Source: an uncultured Lysobacteraceae bacterium
GTDB lineage: Bacteria > Pseudomonadota > Gammaproteobacteria > Xanthomonadales > Rhodanobacteraceae
Assembly (NCBI GenBank): GCA_946482585.1
Contig: CAMLSI010000351.1
Span: forward strand, 1 to 5,717
Direction: 5' to 3'
Length of the DNA stretch: 5,717 bases
The position numbers were made by a program, and so were the translations under genes. Position 1 is the first letter of the stretch, and the number at the start of each line of letters is the position of its first letter. This document shows, piece after piece, positions 1 to 5,645 of this stretch. The notes under the pieces were generated by a model that was not told the origin of the DNA, searched no databases, and saw only the letters and a program-made list of their open reading frames with translations.

Positions 1-1
1 G

Positions 2-460
2 ATGGGCTTGCTCGTCGCCGCTCTGGATGTCGGTCCCGAGAAGCTGCAGCTTGCGCGAACGCTCGGCGCCGACGTCGCCGTCGATGCCGGCGATCCGGAT
101 GCGATCCGTCAGGTGTTGCAGGCTACCGGCGGCGGCGCGCACGGTGTGCTGGTGACGGCAGTGTCCCTCGCTGCCTTCCGGCAATCCCTGCAGCTCGTAC
201 GCCGGCGCGGAGTCGTCAGCCTCGTCGGTCTGCCTCCGGGCGAGTTTGCGACACCGGTCTTCGACGTCGTACTCAAGCGCATTACGTTGCGCGGCTCCAT
301 CGTCGGTACGCGCAACGACTTGGCCGAAGCGCTCGCGTTCGCCGCCGCCGGAAAAGTGCGTGCGCACTATTCCTGCGCGTCGCTCGAGGACATCAACGAC
401 GTCTTCGCACGCCTGCGCAGCGGTGTCGTCGACGGCCGCGTCGTGCTCGATCTGGGCTGA
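2..460 (+). CDS. adhP: Zinc-dependent alcohol dehydrogenase, AdhP type (C-terminal part, 5' end outside window)
   Basis: The visible 152 residues are the second half of a medium-chain, zinc-dependent alcohol dehydrogenase, which interconverts alcohols and aldehydes with NAD(H). They run from the middle of the Rossmann domain: an acidic residue at the end of the second strand (ALD, visible residue 9) suits NAD rather than NADP, followed by KLQLARTLGAD, the LVRRRGVVSLVGLP strand and the C-terminal GSIVGTRNDLAEAL motif (about 99-112). That last motif is characteristic of the AdhP/ADH-T propanol-preferring branch. The protein ends in the usual GRVVLDL tail. The catalytic and structural zinc ligands lie upstream of the window and cannot be checked. 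The ATG at position 2 is an internal methionine, not the start, because the family is about 340 residues long. The gene converges on the phasin-like gene with a 33-base gap. In this context it probably disposes of NADH during fermentation (inference). Confidence 0.88.
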   Translation: MGLLVAALDVGPEKLQLARTLGADVAVDAGDPDAIRQVLQATGGGAHGVLVTAVSLAAFRQSLQLVRRRGVVSLVGLPPGEFATPVFDVVLKRITLRGSIVGTRNDLAEALAFAAAGKVRAHYSCASLEDINDVFARLRSGVVDGRVVLDLG

Positions 461-493
461 TCGCGACGTACGTGGACCGCTCGGCCCGGCCGT

Positions 494-790
494 TCATTCG
501 CCGGGTGCCGCAGACGCTGTCGTCGAGCCGGCCAGGCTGCCCAGGAAGCGGTTCATTTCGTCGAGATAGTCCGATGCCAGGTCGGCGTTCGCCTCGAACT
601 GTACGCACGCCACCTCGGCCAGACTGCCGCAGCTGACGAGGCGAGCCCAGGTATCGAGATCCTTGCGCATGCGCTCGACGACGAAGCGCTGCCACTCGGC
701 CTGCAGTTGCATGCCGATTCCCGCAAGCCCCGGCAATGCATTCGAAACGGCAGCAGGGGCGGATGCCTCATCGTGGGACAAGCGGCTCAT
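494..790 (-). CDS. Small phasin-like protein (PHB granule-associated)
   Basis: This 98-residue protein has a short acidic, alanine-rich start and a low-complexity tail (GSTTASAAPGE). Between them, about residues 26-87 are strongly helical and amphipathic. The pattern ERMRKDLDTWARLVSC (39-54), then SLAEVACVQFEANADLASDYLDEMNRF (56-82), matches phasin-family proteins, with the central 'L..C.s..E...vQ..f' turn and a tyrosine-containing second helix. Phasins coat polyhydroxyalkanoate granules and control their size and access to them. The protein is at the short end of the family. The start is well supported: a GGAGG Shine-Dalgarno at 802-798 lies 7 bases before the ATG (790-788). It is transcribed divergently from the ATPase operon and has its own predicted FNR-type class II promoter. 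The assignment rests on a pattern read by eye, not a profile score; the alternative is an uncharacterised helical stress protein. Confidence 0.72.
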   Translation of the reverse strand: MSRLSHDEASAPAAVSNALPGLAGIGMQLQAEWQRFVVERMRKDLDTWARLVSCGSLAEVACVQFEANADLASDYLDEMNRFLGSLAGSTTASAAPGE

Positions 791-797
791 CGGGTTT

Positions 798-802
798 CCT
801 CC
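798..802 (-). promoter_or_regulatory. Shine-Dalgarno of the phasin-like gene
   Basis: On the minus strand GGAGG (802 to 798) stands 7 bases before the ATG at 790-788. It is a near-ideal ribosome binding site and fixes the phasin start. Confidence 0.8.
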
Positions 803-822
803 GCAGTGGGCGTGGCGTTCGC

Positions 823-828
823 ACCATA
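823..828 (-). promoter_or_regulatory. Predicted -10 element of the phasin-like gene
   Basis: Read on the minus strand, 828 to 823 is TATGGT, a 4 of 6 match to TATAAT. It predicts a start point near 816 and a leader of about 25 bases. No sigma-70 -35 hexamer sits 16-18 bases upstream, but the centre of the 851-864 dyad falls at -41.5 from that start. This is the geometry expected of an activator-dependent class II promoter. The match was made by eye, and no transcript start is known. Confidence 0.5.
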
Positions 829-850
829 GTCCGTCGAGCGTGAAATCGAA

Positions 851-864
851 TTGACCGGCGTCAA
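851..864. promoter_or_regulatory. FNR/DNR-family operator TTGAC-N4-GTCAA
   Basis: TTGACCGGCGTCAA is a perfect dyad with 5-base arms and a 4-base spacer, which is the layout of FNR/ANR/DNR/NnrR sites. Both half-sites are TTGAC rather than TTGAT, a variant tolerated by several FNR-superfamily regulators. Its centre (857.5) is 41.5 bases upstream of the start predicted for the phasin-like gene, so it probably activates that gene. It lies 29 bp from the second dyad, centre to centre. Which regulator binds cannot be told from the site alone. Confidence 0.7.
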
Positions 865-879
865 AAGAAGCGATGAATC

Positions 880-893
880 TTGATTCAGATCAA
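880..893. promoter_or_regulatory. Consensus FNR/ANR box TTGAT-N4-ATCAA
   Basis: TTGATTCAGATCAA matches the FNR/ANR consensus in all ten specified bases, and the dyad extends one further pair (C879 with G894). Its centre at 886.5 lies 40-41 bases upstream of the start predicted from the TATCGT hexamer at 915-920, which fits class II activation of the ATPase-acyltransferase-kinase operon under low oxygen. It also lies inside the coding sequence that would result if translation began at the upstream ATG (873). That argues for the later start at 927. Confidence 0.85.
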
Positions 894-914
894 GGGCCGG
901 TGCGAGCTGCGGGC

Positions 915-920
915 TATCGT
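915..920 (+). promoter_or_regulatory. Predicted -10 element of the ATPase operon
   Basis: TATCGT matches TATAAT at 4 of 6 positions, and no -35 hexamer is recognisable 16-18 bases upstream. The predicted start point is about 927, at or next to the ATG of the ATPase, leaving almost no leader. The distance from this hexamer to the FNR box centre (31 bp) nearly equals that on the phasin side (32 bp). Confidence 0.45.
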
Positions 921-926
921 GCCGCC

Positions 927-3470
927 ATGAATTCGCGCGCAGACGACATCGGTTTGTCCGAAGCCGAAGCCCGGCGACGCCTGCGTACCCAGGGCGCCAA
1001 CGTGCTGCCGCAAGACCGGCCACACTCGTTTCTCCGGCTGGTGGGGGACGCGCTTCGCGAGCCCATGCTCGCGCTGCTGGTGGTTGCCGCCGGTCTGTAC
1101 TGGTTGCTCGGCGACGCGGCCGAAGCGGCGATCCTCGGCGCTTCCGTCCTGCTCGTCGTCGCGAGTACGGTCTTCCAGGCGGGGAGAACGCAGAAGGCAT
1201 TGGCGGCACTGCGCGAACTGTCCTCGCCGATGGCGCGCGTCCTGCGCGACGGGCGCCCCAGCGCCTGCGACGCGCGCGACATCGTGTCCGGTGACGTGCT
1301 GCTGCTCGGTCCCGGCGACCGCATTCCCGCCGACGCCGACATCATCGATTGTGTCGACCTGCGCGTCGATGAGTCGCTGCTCAGCGGCGAATCGATGCCG
1401 GCGCAGAAATACGCGCCGGACCGGTCGAACGGCCAGACCCCGACGGAAGCGAACAGCCATCTGCTCTTTGCGGGAACGTTGGTCGTGGCCGGCAATGCAC
1501 GGGCGCGGACAACCGCGACGGGCAGCCGCTCGTCCATCGGGCGGATCGGCGCATCGTTGCGGGACATTCCCGTGGAGCGCACGCGAATGCAGCGCGAGAT
1601 CGATCGCGCGGTAGTCCTGTTCGCCACCTGCGGGCTCGCCTTCTGCGTCGTCGTGACCATCGTCTATGAAGCGACCGGGCGCGGCAGCTGGCTGGATGCG
1701 CTGCTGGCCGGAATCACGCTGGCGATTGCCAATATTCCGGAAGAGTTTCCGGTCGTGCTGACCCTGTTTCTTGCCTTGGGCGCCTGGCGAATGGCGGCGG
1801 TGAACGTGCTCGTGCAGCGGCCCGCAGCCATCGAGACGCTCGGTGCGGTCACCGTGCTTTGTGTCGACAAGACCGGCACGCTCACCGAGAACCGAATGAG
1901 CGTCGCCGCTGCGGCGACCGGTGAATCGGTCTGGGTGGCGTCCGACTCCAGCCGTTGCGTCCCGCCGTCATTCGCGCAGCTGTTGCTCGATGCGTCATTG
2001 GCCAACGAGCCGAGTCCGACCGATCCCATGGAGATCGCGATCGCGCAAGCCTGCGCAGAACGGCCGTCGCCGTCGACCCACCTGCGCCACTATCCCCTGA
2101 GCGTCGATCTGCTCGCCGTCGGGCAGGCCTGGCAACGCGACGACGGAAGCCGGTTCATGGCGTGCAAAGGGGCTCCGGAGGCGGTCGCGGGACTCTGCCA
2201 TCTGTCGCGCGCGGATGCGGACGCACTGCTGGATCGCGCCGCTTGCCTGGCGCAGCAGGGGCTGCGCGTCCTTGCCGTCGCGCGTGCGGAAATCGGCAGG
2301 GCGGTGGACATGCCCGCATCGCTGCACGGTGTGCCCTTCGCACTGTCGGGATTGGTCGGGTTTCGAGATCCGCTGCGCGAGGGAGTTCCGGCCGCGATCG
2401 CGACTGCGGGCGGAGCGGGCGTACGCGTCATCATGATCACGGGCGATCATCCGTCGACGGCGGTGAGCATTGCGAGATCGGCCGGTCTCGGCGACGTACG
2501 CGTCACCAGCGGTGCCGAACTCGCGAGCATGAACGACGGCATGCTCGACGAACGGCTGAAAAGCGGCCAGGTGTTCGCACGCGTGCCGCCGCAGGAAAAG
2601 CTGCGCATCGTACGGGCGCTGCGCGCCCACGGCCATGTGGTCGCGATGACCGGTGACGGCGTAAACGACGGCCCCGCGCTCAAGGCGGCGGATGTCGGAA
2701 TTGCCATGGGACGGCGCGGCACCGATGTCGCGCGGGAAGCGTCGCAGATCGTATTGCTGGACGACAACTTCGTGTCCATCGTCAACGGCATGCGGCTGGG
2801 GCGCCTGATCTACGCGAACATTGCGCGTGCGCTGCGCTACATCCTTTCCGTTCACGTGCCGATCGTCGGCATGGCGGCTTTCCCCCTGTTTCTCGGTGGT
2901 CCGCTGGTCCTGTGGCCTCTGCACATCGTCTTTCTCGAACTCGTCATCGATCCGGCCTGCGCACTGGTTTTCGAGCGGCAGACGCCGCTGGAAGACCCCA
3001 TGAAAGCCGTGCCGCGGCCGCCGGACCGGCGGATGATCGACCGGCGTCTGGTCGTTTCGAGCGTGCTCGACGGACTCGCCGCTGCGCTCGGCGCGATGTC
3101 GGTGTATCTGCTGGCGTGGCGCGGCGGCGCCGCCGACGGCGCGGTGGCTGCTCTGTCGTTCAGTGCCGTCGTCGCGGGCAATCTGGCACTTCTGGCATTC
3201 AACCGGGCCGGCGGCTCGCTGCGCCATGCCCTGCGTGCGGACAATGCGGCATTCTGGACGATCGTCGTGGTCGCATCGGGCGCCCTCGCGCTCGCGCTGG
3301 CCGTTCCGGAGATTTCCGCGTTGTTTCGCTTCAGCGCCGTGACGCCGGCGCAGCTCGCTCTGGCAATCGCGCTGCCTGCGGCGCTGGTGGCGGCATCGCA
3401 TGCGCTCACCACCCGGTTTCAGCGAAGAAAACGCGATCTCGGGACGAACGGCGAGGGCATCCATGCTTGA
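927..3470 (+). CDS. P-type cation-translocating ATPase (P2-like)
   Basis: This 847-residue integral membrane ion pump uses ATP through a phospho-aspartate intermediate. In order it has a cation-ATPase N-terminal segment (GLSEAEARRRL, 9-19), M1/M2 (about 47-83), an actuator domain with LSGES (152-156; the family usually has TGES), M3 (about 227-248), M4 with PEEFP (271-275), the phosphorylation motif DKTGTLT (Asp314), KGAPE in a compact nucleotide domain (414-418), TGD (505-507), TGDGVND (575-581) and six further membrane helices (about 633-825). There is no heavy-metal-binding domain and no CPC motif, so it is not a P1B pump. The layout suits the Ca/Mg/Na-type P2 group, but the transported ion is unknown. 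The alternative ATG at 873 would add 18 residues encoded across the FNR box and lies upstream of the predicted transcription start, so 927 is preferred. No clear Shine-Dalgarno precedes 927. It is the first gene of the operon and overlaps the next by 8 bases. Confidence 0.92.
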   Translation: MNSRADDIGLSEAEARRRLRTQGANVLPQDRPHSFLRLVGDALREPMLALLVVAAGLYWLLGDAAEAAILGASVLLVVASTVFQAGRTQKALAALRELSSPMARVLRDGRPSACDARDIVSGDVLLLGPGDRIPADADIIDCVDLRVDESLLSGESMPAQKYAPDRSNGQTPTEANSHLLFAGTLVVAGNARARTTATGSRSSIGRIGASLRDIPVERTRMQREIDRAVVLFATCGLAFCVVVTIVYEATGRGSWLDALLAGITLAIANIPEEFPVVLTLFLALGAWRMAAVNVLVQRPAAIETLGAVTVLCVDKTGTLTENRMSVAAAATGESVWVASDSSRCVPPSFAQLLLDASLANEPSPTDPMEIAIAQACAERPSPSTHLRHYPLSVDLLAVGQAWQRDDGSRFMACKGAPEAVAGLCHLSRADADALLDRAACLAQQGLRVLAVARAEIGRAVDMPASLHGVPFALSGLVGFRDPLREGVPAAIATAGGAGVRVIMITGDHPSTAVSIARSAGLGDVRVTSGAELASMNDGMLDERLKSGQVFARVPPQEKLRIVRALRAHGHVVAMTGDGVNDGPALKAADVGIAMGRRGTDVAREASQIVLLDDNFVSIVNGMRLGRLIYANIARALRYILSVHVPIVGMAAFPLFLGGPLVLWPLHIVFLELVIDPACALVFERQTPLEDPMKAVPRPPDRRMIDRRLVVSSVLDGLAAALGAMSVYLLAWRGGAADGAVAALSFSAVVAGNLALLAFNRAGGSLRHALRADNAAFWTIVVVASGALALALAVPEISALFRFSAVTPAQLALAIALPAALVAASHALTTRFQRRKRDLGTNGEGIHA
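3453..3457 (+). promoter_or_regulatory. Shine-Dalgarno of the phosphotransacylase gene
   Basis: GAGGG lies 5 bases before the ATG at 3463, inside the end of the ATPase gene. It decides the start: an earlier in-frame ATG at 3400 would force a 71-base overlap and adds residues with no family resemblance. Confidence 0.7.
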
Positions 3471-4368
3471 CCGGGTTCTCGATGCCGCTCGTGTTCTGCC
3501 GCCGCTGCCGACGGCGGTCGTGCATCCGTGTGATCCGCAGTCACTGGCCGGCGCACTCGAAGCGCAGGCGCGCGGACACATTCGCGCGGTGCTCGTGGGG
3601 CCGTGCGACCGGATTCGCGCGACGGCGCAGTCTGCGGGGCTGAGTCTCGGCGACGCCGAACTCGTCGACGCGCCGCATAGCCATGCCGCGGCCCAGCGGG
3701 CGGTGGAGCTGGTGCGTTCCGGGCGCGCGCAAGCGTTGATGAAGGGAAGTCTGCATACCCAGGAAATGATGCGGCCGATCGTTGCGCGCGACTCGGGGCT
3801 GCGGACCGATCGCCGCATGAGCCATGTGTTCGTGCTCCAGGTGGAACACTACCCGAGGCTGCTCTTCGTGACCGATGGCGCGCTCAACATCGCTCCGGAC
3901 CTGTTGCAGAAGCGCGATATCGTGCAGAACGCGATCTCGCTCGCGCTGGCCGTCGATGTGGTGCTGCCGAAGGTCGCCTTGCTTTCGGCGTCCGAGGACG
4001 TGGATCCGGCCATCGCCTCGACACTGGATGCGGCAGCGCTGTGCAAGATGGCCGATCGCGGTCAGATTCGCGGCGGCGTCCTCGACGGACCGCTGGCGAT
4101 GGACAATGCCGTGTCGCCTCGGGCGGCGGCAGCCAAAGGCATTGTGTCGCCGGTCGCGGGCTGCGCCGATGTGCTGGTGGTTCCCGACCTGGAATGCGGA
4201 AACATGCTGGTCAAGCAGATGGTCTATCTGTCGAATGCGCGGACCGCGGGCCTCGTGCTCGGTGCGCGCGTGCCGATCATGCTGAGCAGCCGCTCCGATG
4301 ATGTGGCGGCCCGGCTGGTCGCGTGTGCGTTCGCGCAGCAGCTCGTCGGTCGAGGGAGGCGCACATGA
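3463..4368 (+). CDS. Phosphate acetyl/butyryltransferase (PTA_PTB family)
   Basis: This 301-residue soluble enzyme should move an acyl group from coenzyme A to phosphate, giving acyl-phosphate for the kinase encoded next. Its length fits stand-alone phosphotransbutyrylase/phosphotransacetylase proteins. Family motifs in order are ALMKGSLHT (91-99), FVTDGALNIAP (135-145), VALLSASEDV (171-180), GGVLDGPLAMDNAV (204-217), VVPDLECGNMLVKQMVYL (239-256) and VPIMLSSRSDD (270-280). The spacing resembles Ptb and the C-terminal domain of MaoC-PTA fusion proteins more than E. coli Pta. The N-terminal hydratase (MaoC-like) domain of those fusions is absent. The start overlaps the ATPase end by 8 bases, and the stop overlaps the kinase start in an ATGA, so translation is probably coupled. 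Whether acetyl-CoA, butyryl-CoA or another acyl-CoA is preferred cannot be read from the sequence, so no gene symbol is given. Confidence 0.9.
   Translation: MLDRVLDAARVLPPLPTAVVHPCDPQSLAGALEAQARGHIRAVLVGPCDRIRATAQSAGLSLGDAELVDAPHSHAAAQRAVELVRSGRAQALMKGSLHTQEMMRPIVARDSGLRTDRRMSHVFVLQVEHYPRLLFVTDGALNIAPDLLQKRDIVQNAISLALAVDVVLPKVALLSASEDVDPAIASTLDAAALCKMADRGQIRGGVLDGPLAMDNAVSPRAAAAKGIVSPVAGCADVLVVPDLECGNMLVKQMVYLSNARTAGLVLGARVPIMLSSRSDDVAARLVACAFAQQLVGRGRRT
4352..4359 (+). promoter_or_regulatory. Shine-Dalgarno of the acetate kinase gene
   Basis: GAGGGAGG ends 5 bases before the ATG at 4365, within the last codons of the phosphotransacylase gene. It supports the 4365 start over the in-frame GTG at 4323. 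Confidence 0.75.
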
Positions 4369-5570
4369 CCAGTACGATTCTTGCCGTCAACGTCGGATCG
4401 TCGAGCCTGCGCGTCGCCCTATTCGACGCGGCGGACCTCGCCGTTCGCGTGCGCGGCCATGTCGATTTCGGTCGCGGATCACCTCGGGTGAGCGTGGATG
4501 GGCCGCTTTCGGGGCAGCTCGGCAACCTCGAGGCGGGTCACGGCGACAGTGGCGAGACGGTCAATCGACTGATCGCGTCGCTGGCGGCCGTGCTGCCGCC
4601 GGCGTCGTTGCGCGGCGTGAGTCACCGCATCGTGCACAGCGGCAACAGGGATCCGCGGCCGCAATTGCTTCGTGACGACCTCATCGACGCGTTGCAGCGC
4701 TGGGCGGCCATGGCGGTGCCGCATCAGTCGGCGGCGCTGCAGGTCGTCCGCGCGGTTTCGCGGCGTTGGCCGGAGTTGCCGCAGGTGGCCTGTTTCGATA
4801 CGGCATTCCATGCGACCCAGTCCGAACTGGCGCAGATGTATGCGCTGCCTCGACAGTATTTCGATGCCGGTTTCCGCGGCTACGGTTTTCACGGCCTGGC
4901 CTGTGAATCTGTCGCCGAGGCGCTGCCGGCACTGGCGGGGCCGATGGCCGACGGCAGAGTCATCGTCGTGCATCTGGGCTCCGGCTCCAGCCTCTGCGCG
5001 ATGCATCGACGTCGCAGCATTGCCAGCAGCATGGGATTCAGTGTGCTCGGCGGCGTGCCGATGGCGACGCGTTGCGGCAGCCTGGATCCCTGCGTGGTCC
5101 TGCAATTGCTGCGCGCCAGCCATCTGGACATTGGCGAGATCGAAGATCTGCTCTACCGCCGGTCGGGTCTTCTCGGCGTGTCCGGCATCAGCGGCGACAT
5201 TCGCGTGCTGGAATCCAGCGGAGACGAACGCGCCAGACTGGCGCTCGACCTGCTGGTCGACCGCGTGGCCGCCGAAATCGGTGCGATGACTGCCCGGCTC
5301 GGCGGAGTGGATGCGATCGTGTTCAGCGGCGGTGCCGGCACCGGTTCAGCAGGACTGCGCGCACGGATTGCCGAAAAGTGCGTCTGGCTCGGCATGCGGC
5401 TGGACGGCGCGGCCAACGAACTCGGCAATCCATGCATCAGTCCGCCCGGCGCGCCGGTCGCGACGTTCGTGGTCCGCGTCGACGAGGAGCTGATGCTCGC
5501 ACGCGCCGCGCGTCAGGTTCTCCCCCAGGCGGCGGACCATCGGTCACCCGGTGCCCGCGGCGCCGGATGA
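4365..5570 (+). CDS. ackA: Acetate kinase (acetate/propionate kinase family), divergent member
   Basis: This 401-residue cytoplasmic kinase of the ASKHA fold has the usual length for AckA. It should convert acyl-phosphate and ADP to carboxylate and ATP, completing substrate-level phosphorylation with the upstream phosphotransacylase. By hand alignment to the Methanosarcina enzyme, most catalytic positions are present: Asn9 in VNVGSSSLR (8-16), Arg88 in SHRIVHSG, Asp145 in FDTAFH, His176 in YGFHG, His203 in HLGSG, Arg236 in ATRCG followed by DP (241-242), and the C-terminal EE pair (374-375). Several normally conserved neighbours differ. SSSLR replaces SSSLK, PHQS (119-122) stands where HNP is usual, HLGSG replaces HLGNG, and SGGAGTGS (321-328) replaces the TAGIGEN-like adenosine loop. 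It overlaps the previous gene by 4 bases and ends the operon. The family is clear; the preference for acetate over other short acids is inferred only. Confidence 0.92.
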   Translation: MTSTILAVNVGSSSLRVALFDAADLAVRVRGHVDFGRGSPRVSVDGPLSGQLGNLEAGHGDSGETVNRLIASLAAVLPPASLRGVSHRIVHSGNRDPRPQLLRDDLIDALQRWAAMAVPHQSAALQVVRAVSRRWPELPQVACFDTAFHATQSELAQMYALPRQYFDAGFRGYGFHGLACESVAEALPALAGPMADGRVIVVHLGSGSSLCAMHRRRSIASSMGFSVLGGVPMATRCGSLDPCVVLQLLRASHLDIGEIEDLLYRRSGLLGVSGISGDIRVLESSGDERARLALDLLVDRVAAEIGAMTARLGGVDAIVFSGGAGTGSAGLRARIAEKCVWLGMRLDGAANELGNPCISPPGAPVATFVVRVDEELMLARAARQVLPQAADHRSPGARGAG

Positions 5571-5645
5571 CTGATGACTTCTCCACGTACGGCTGTCTTG
5601 CGCACTCGCGAACACGCGGGAGCAGGGCGGTGACGTGCGTAGTGC
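5571..5645. other. Short convergent gap with weak hairpin
   Basis: This gap lies between the kinase stop and the possible minus-strand gene. It contains a 6-bp stem, CTCGCG (5605-5610) with CGCGGG (5615-5620), one G-T wobble and an AACA loop. No T-run follows on either strand, so a canonical intrinsic terminator is not supported. No RNA gene or operator was recognised. Confidence 0.3.

Noticed and set aside
461..493. Short palindromes (ACGTACGT near 465-472 and CGGC/GCCG near 482-492) in the gap between the converging dehydrogenase and phasin genes.
   Set aside because: They are too short and have no T-run, so neither terminator nor operator function is supported.
851..880. TTGACC (851-856) read as a sigma-70 -35 box for the plus strand.
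   Set aside because: No reasonable -10 hexamer lies 16-18 bases downstream (best 3 of 6). The bases are better explained as one arm of the TTGAC-N4-GTCAA dyad.
914..1660. Long minus-strand frames (248 and 191 codons) opposite the ATPase 5' half.
   Set aside because: They have low-complexity Arg/Ser/Ala composition, no family motifs and no ribosome binding site, and they lie opposite strongly conserved ATPase sequence.
1995..3818. A 607-codon open frame on the minus strand opposite the ATPase and phosphotransacylase genes.
   Set aside because: It is a shadow of the G/C-rich third codon positions of the real plus-strand genes. The peptide is rich in Arg, His and Gln with no recognisable domain and runs across a real gene junction.
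4560..4575. GTCAATCGACTGAT inside the kinase gene as another FNR-like site.
   Set aside because: The half-sites are in the wrong orientation and do not form the required TTGA-N6-TCAA dyad. It is also within coding sequence.
5605..5620. Hairpin CTCGCG-AACA-CGCGGG as a terminator for the operon.
   Set aside because: The stem is only 6 bp with a G-T pair, and no T-run follows on either strand. Such hairpins are frequent by chance in G+C-rich DNA.
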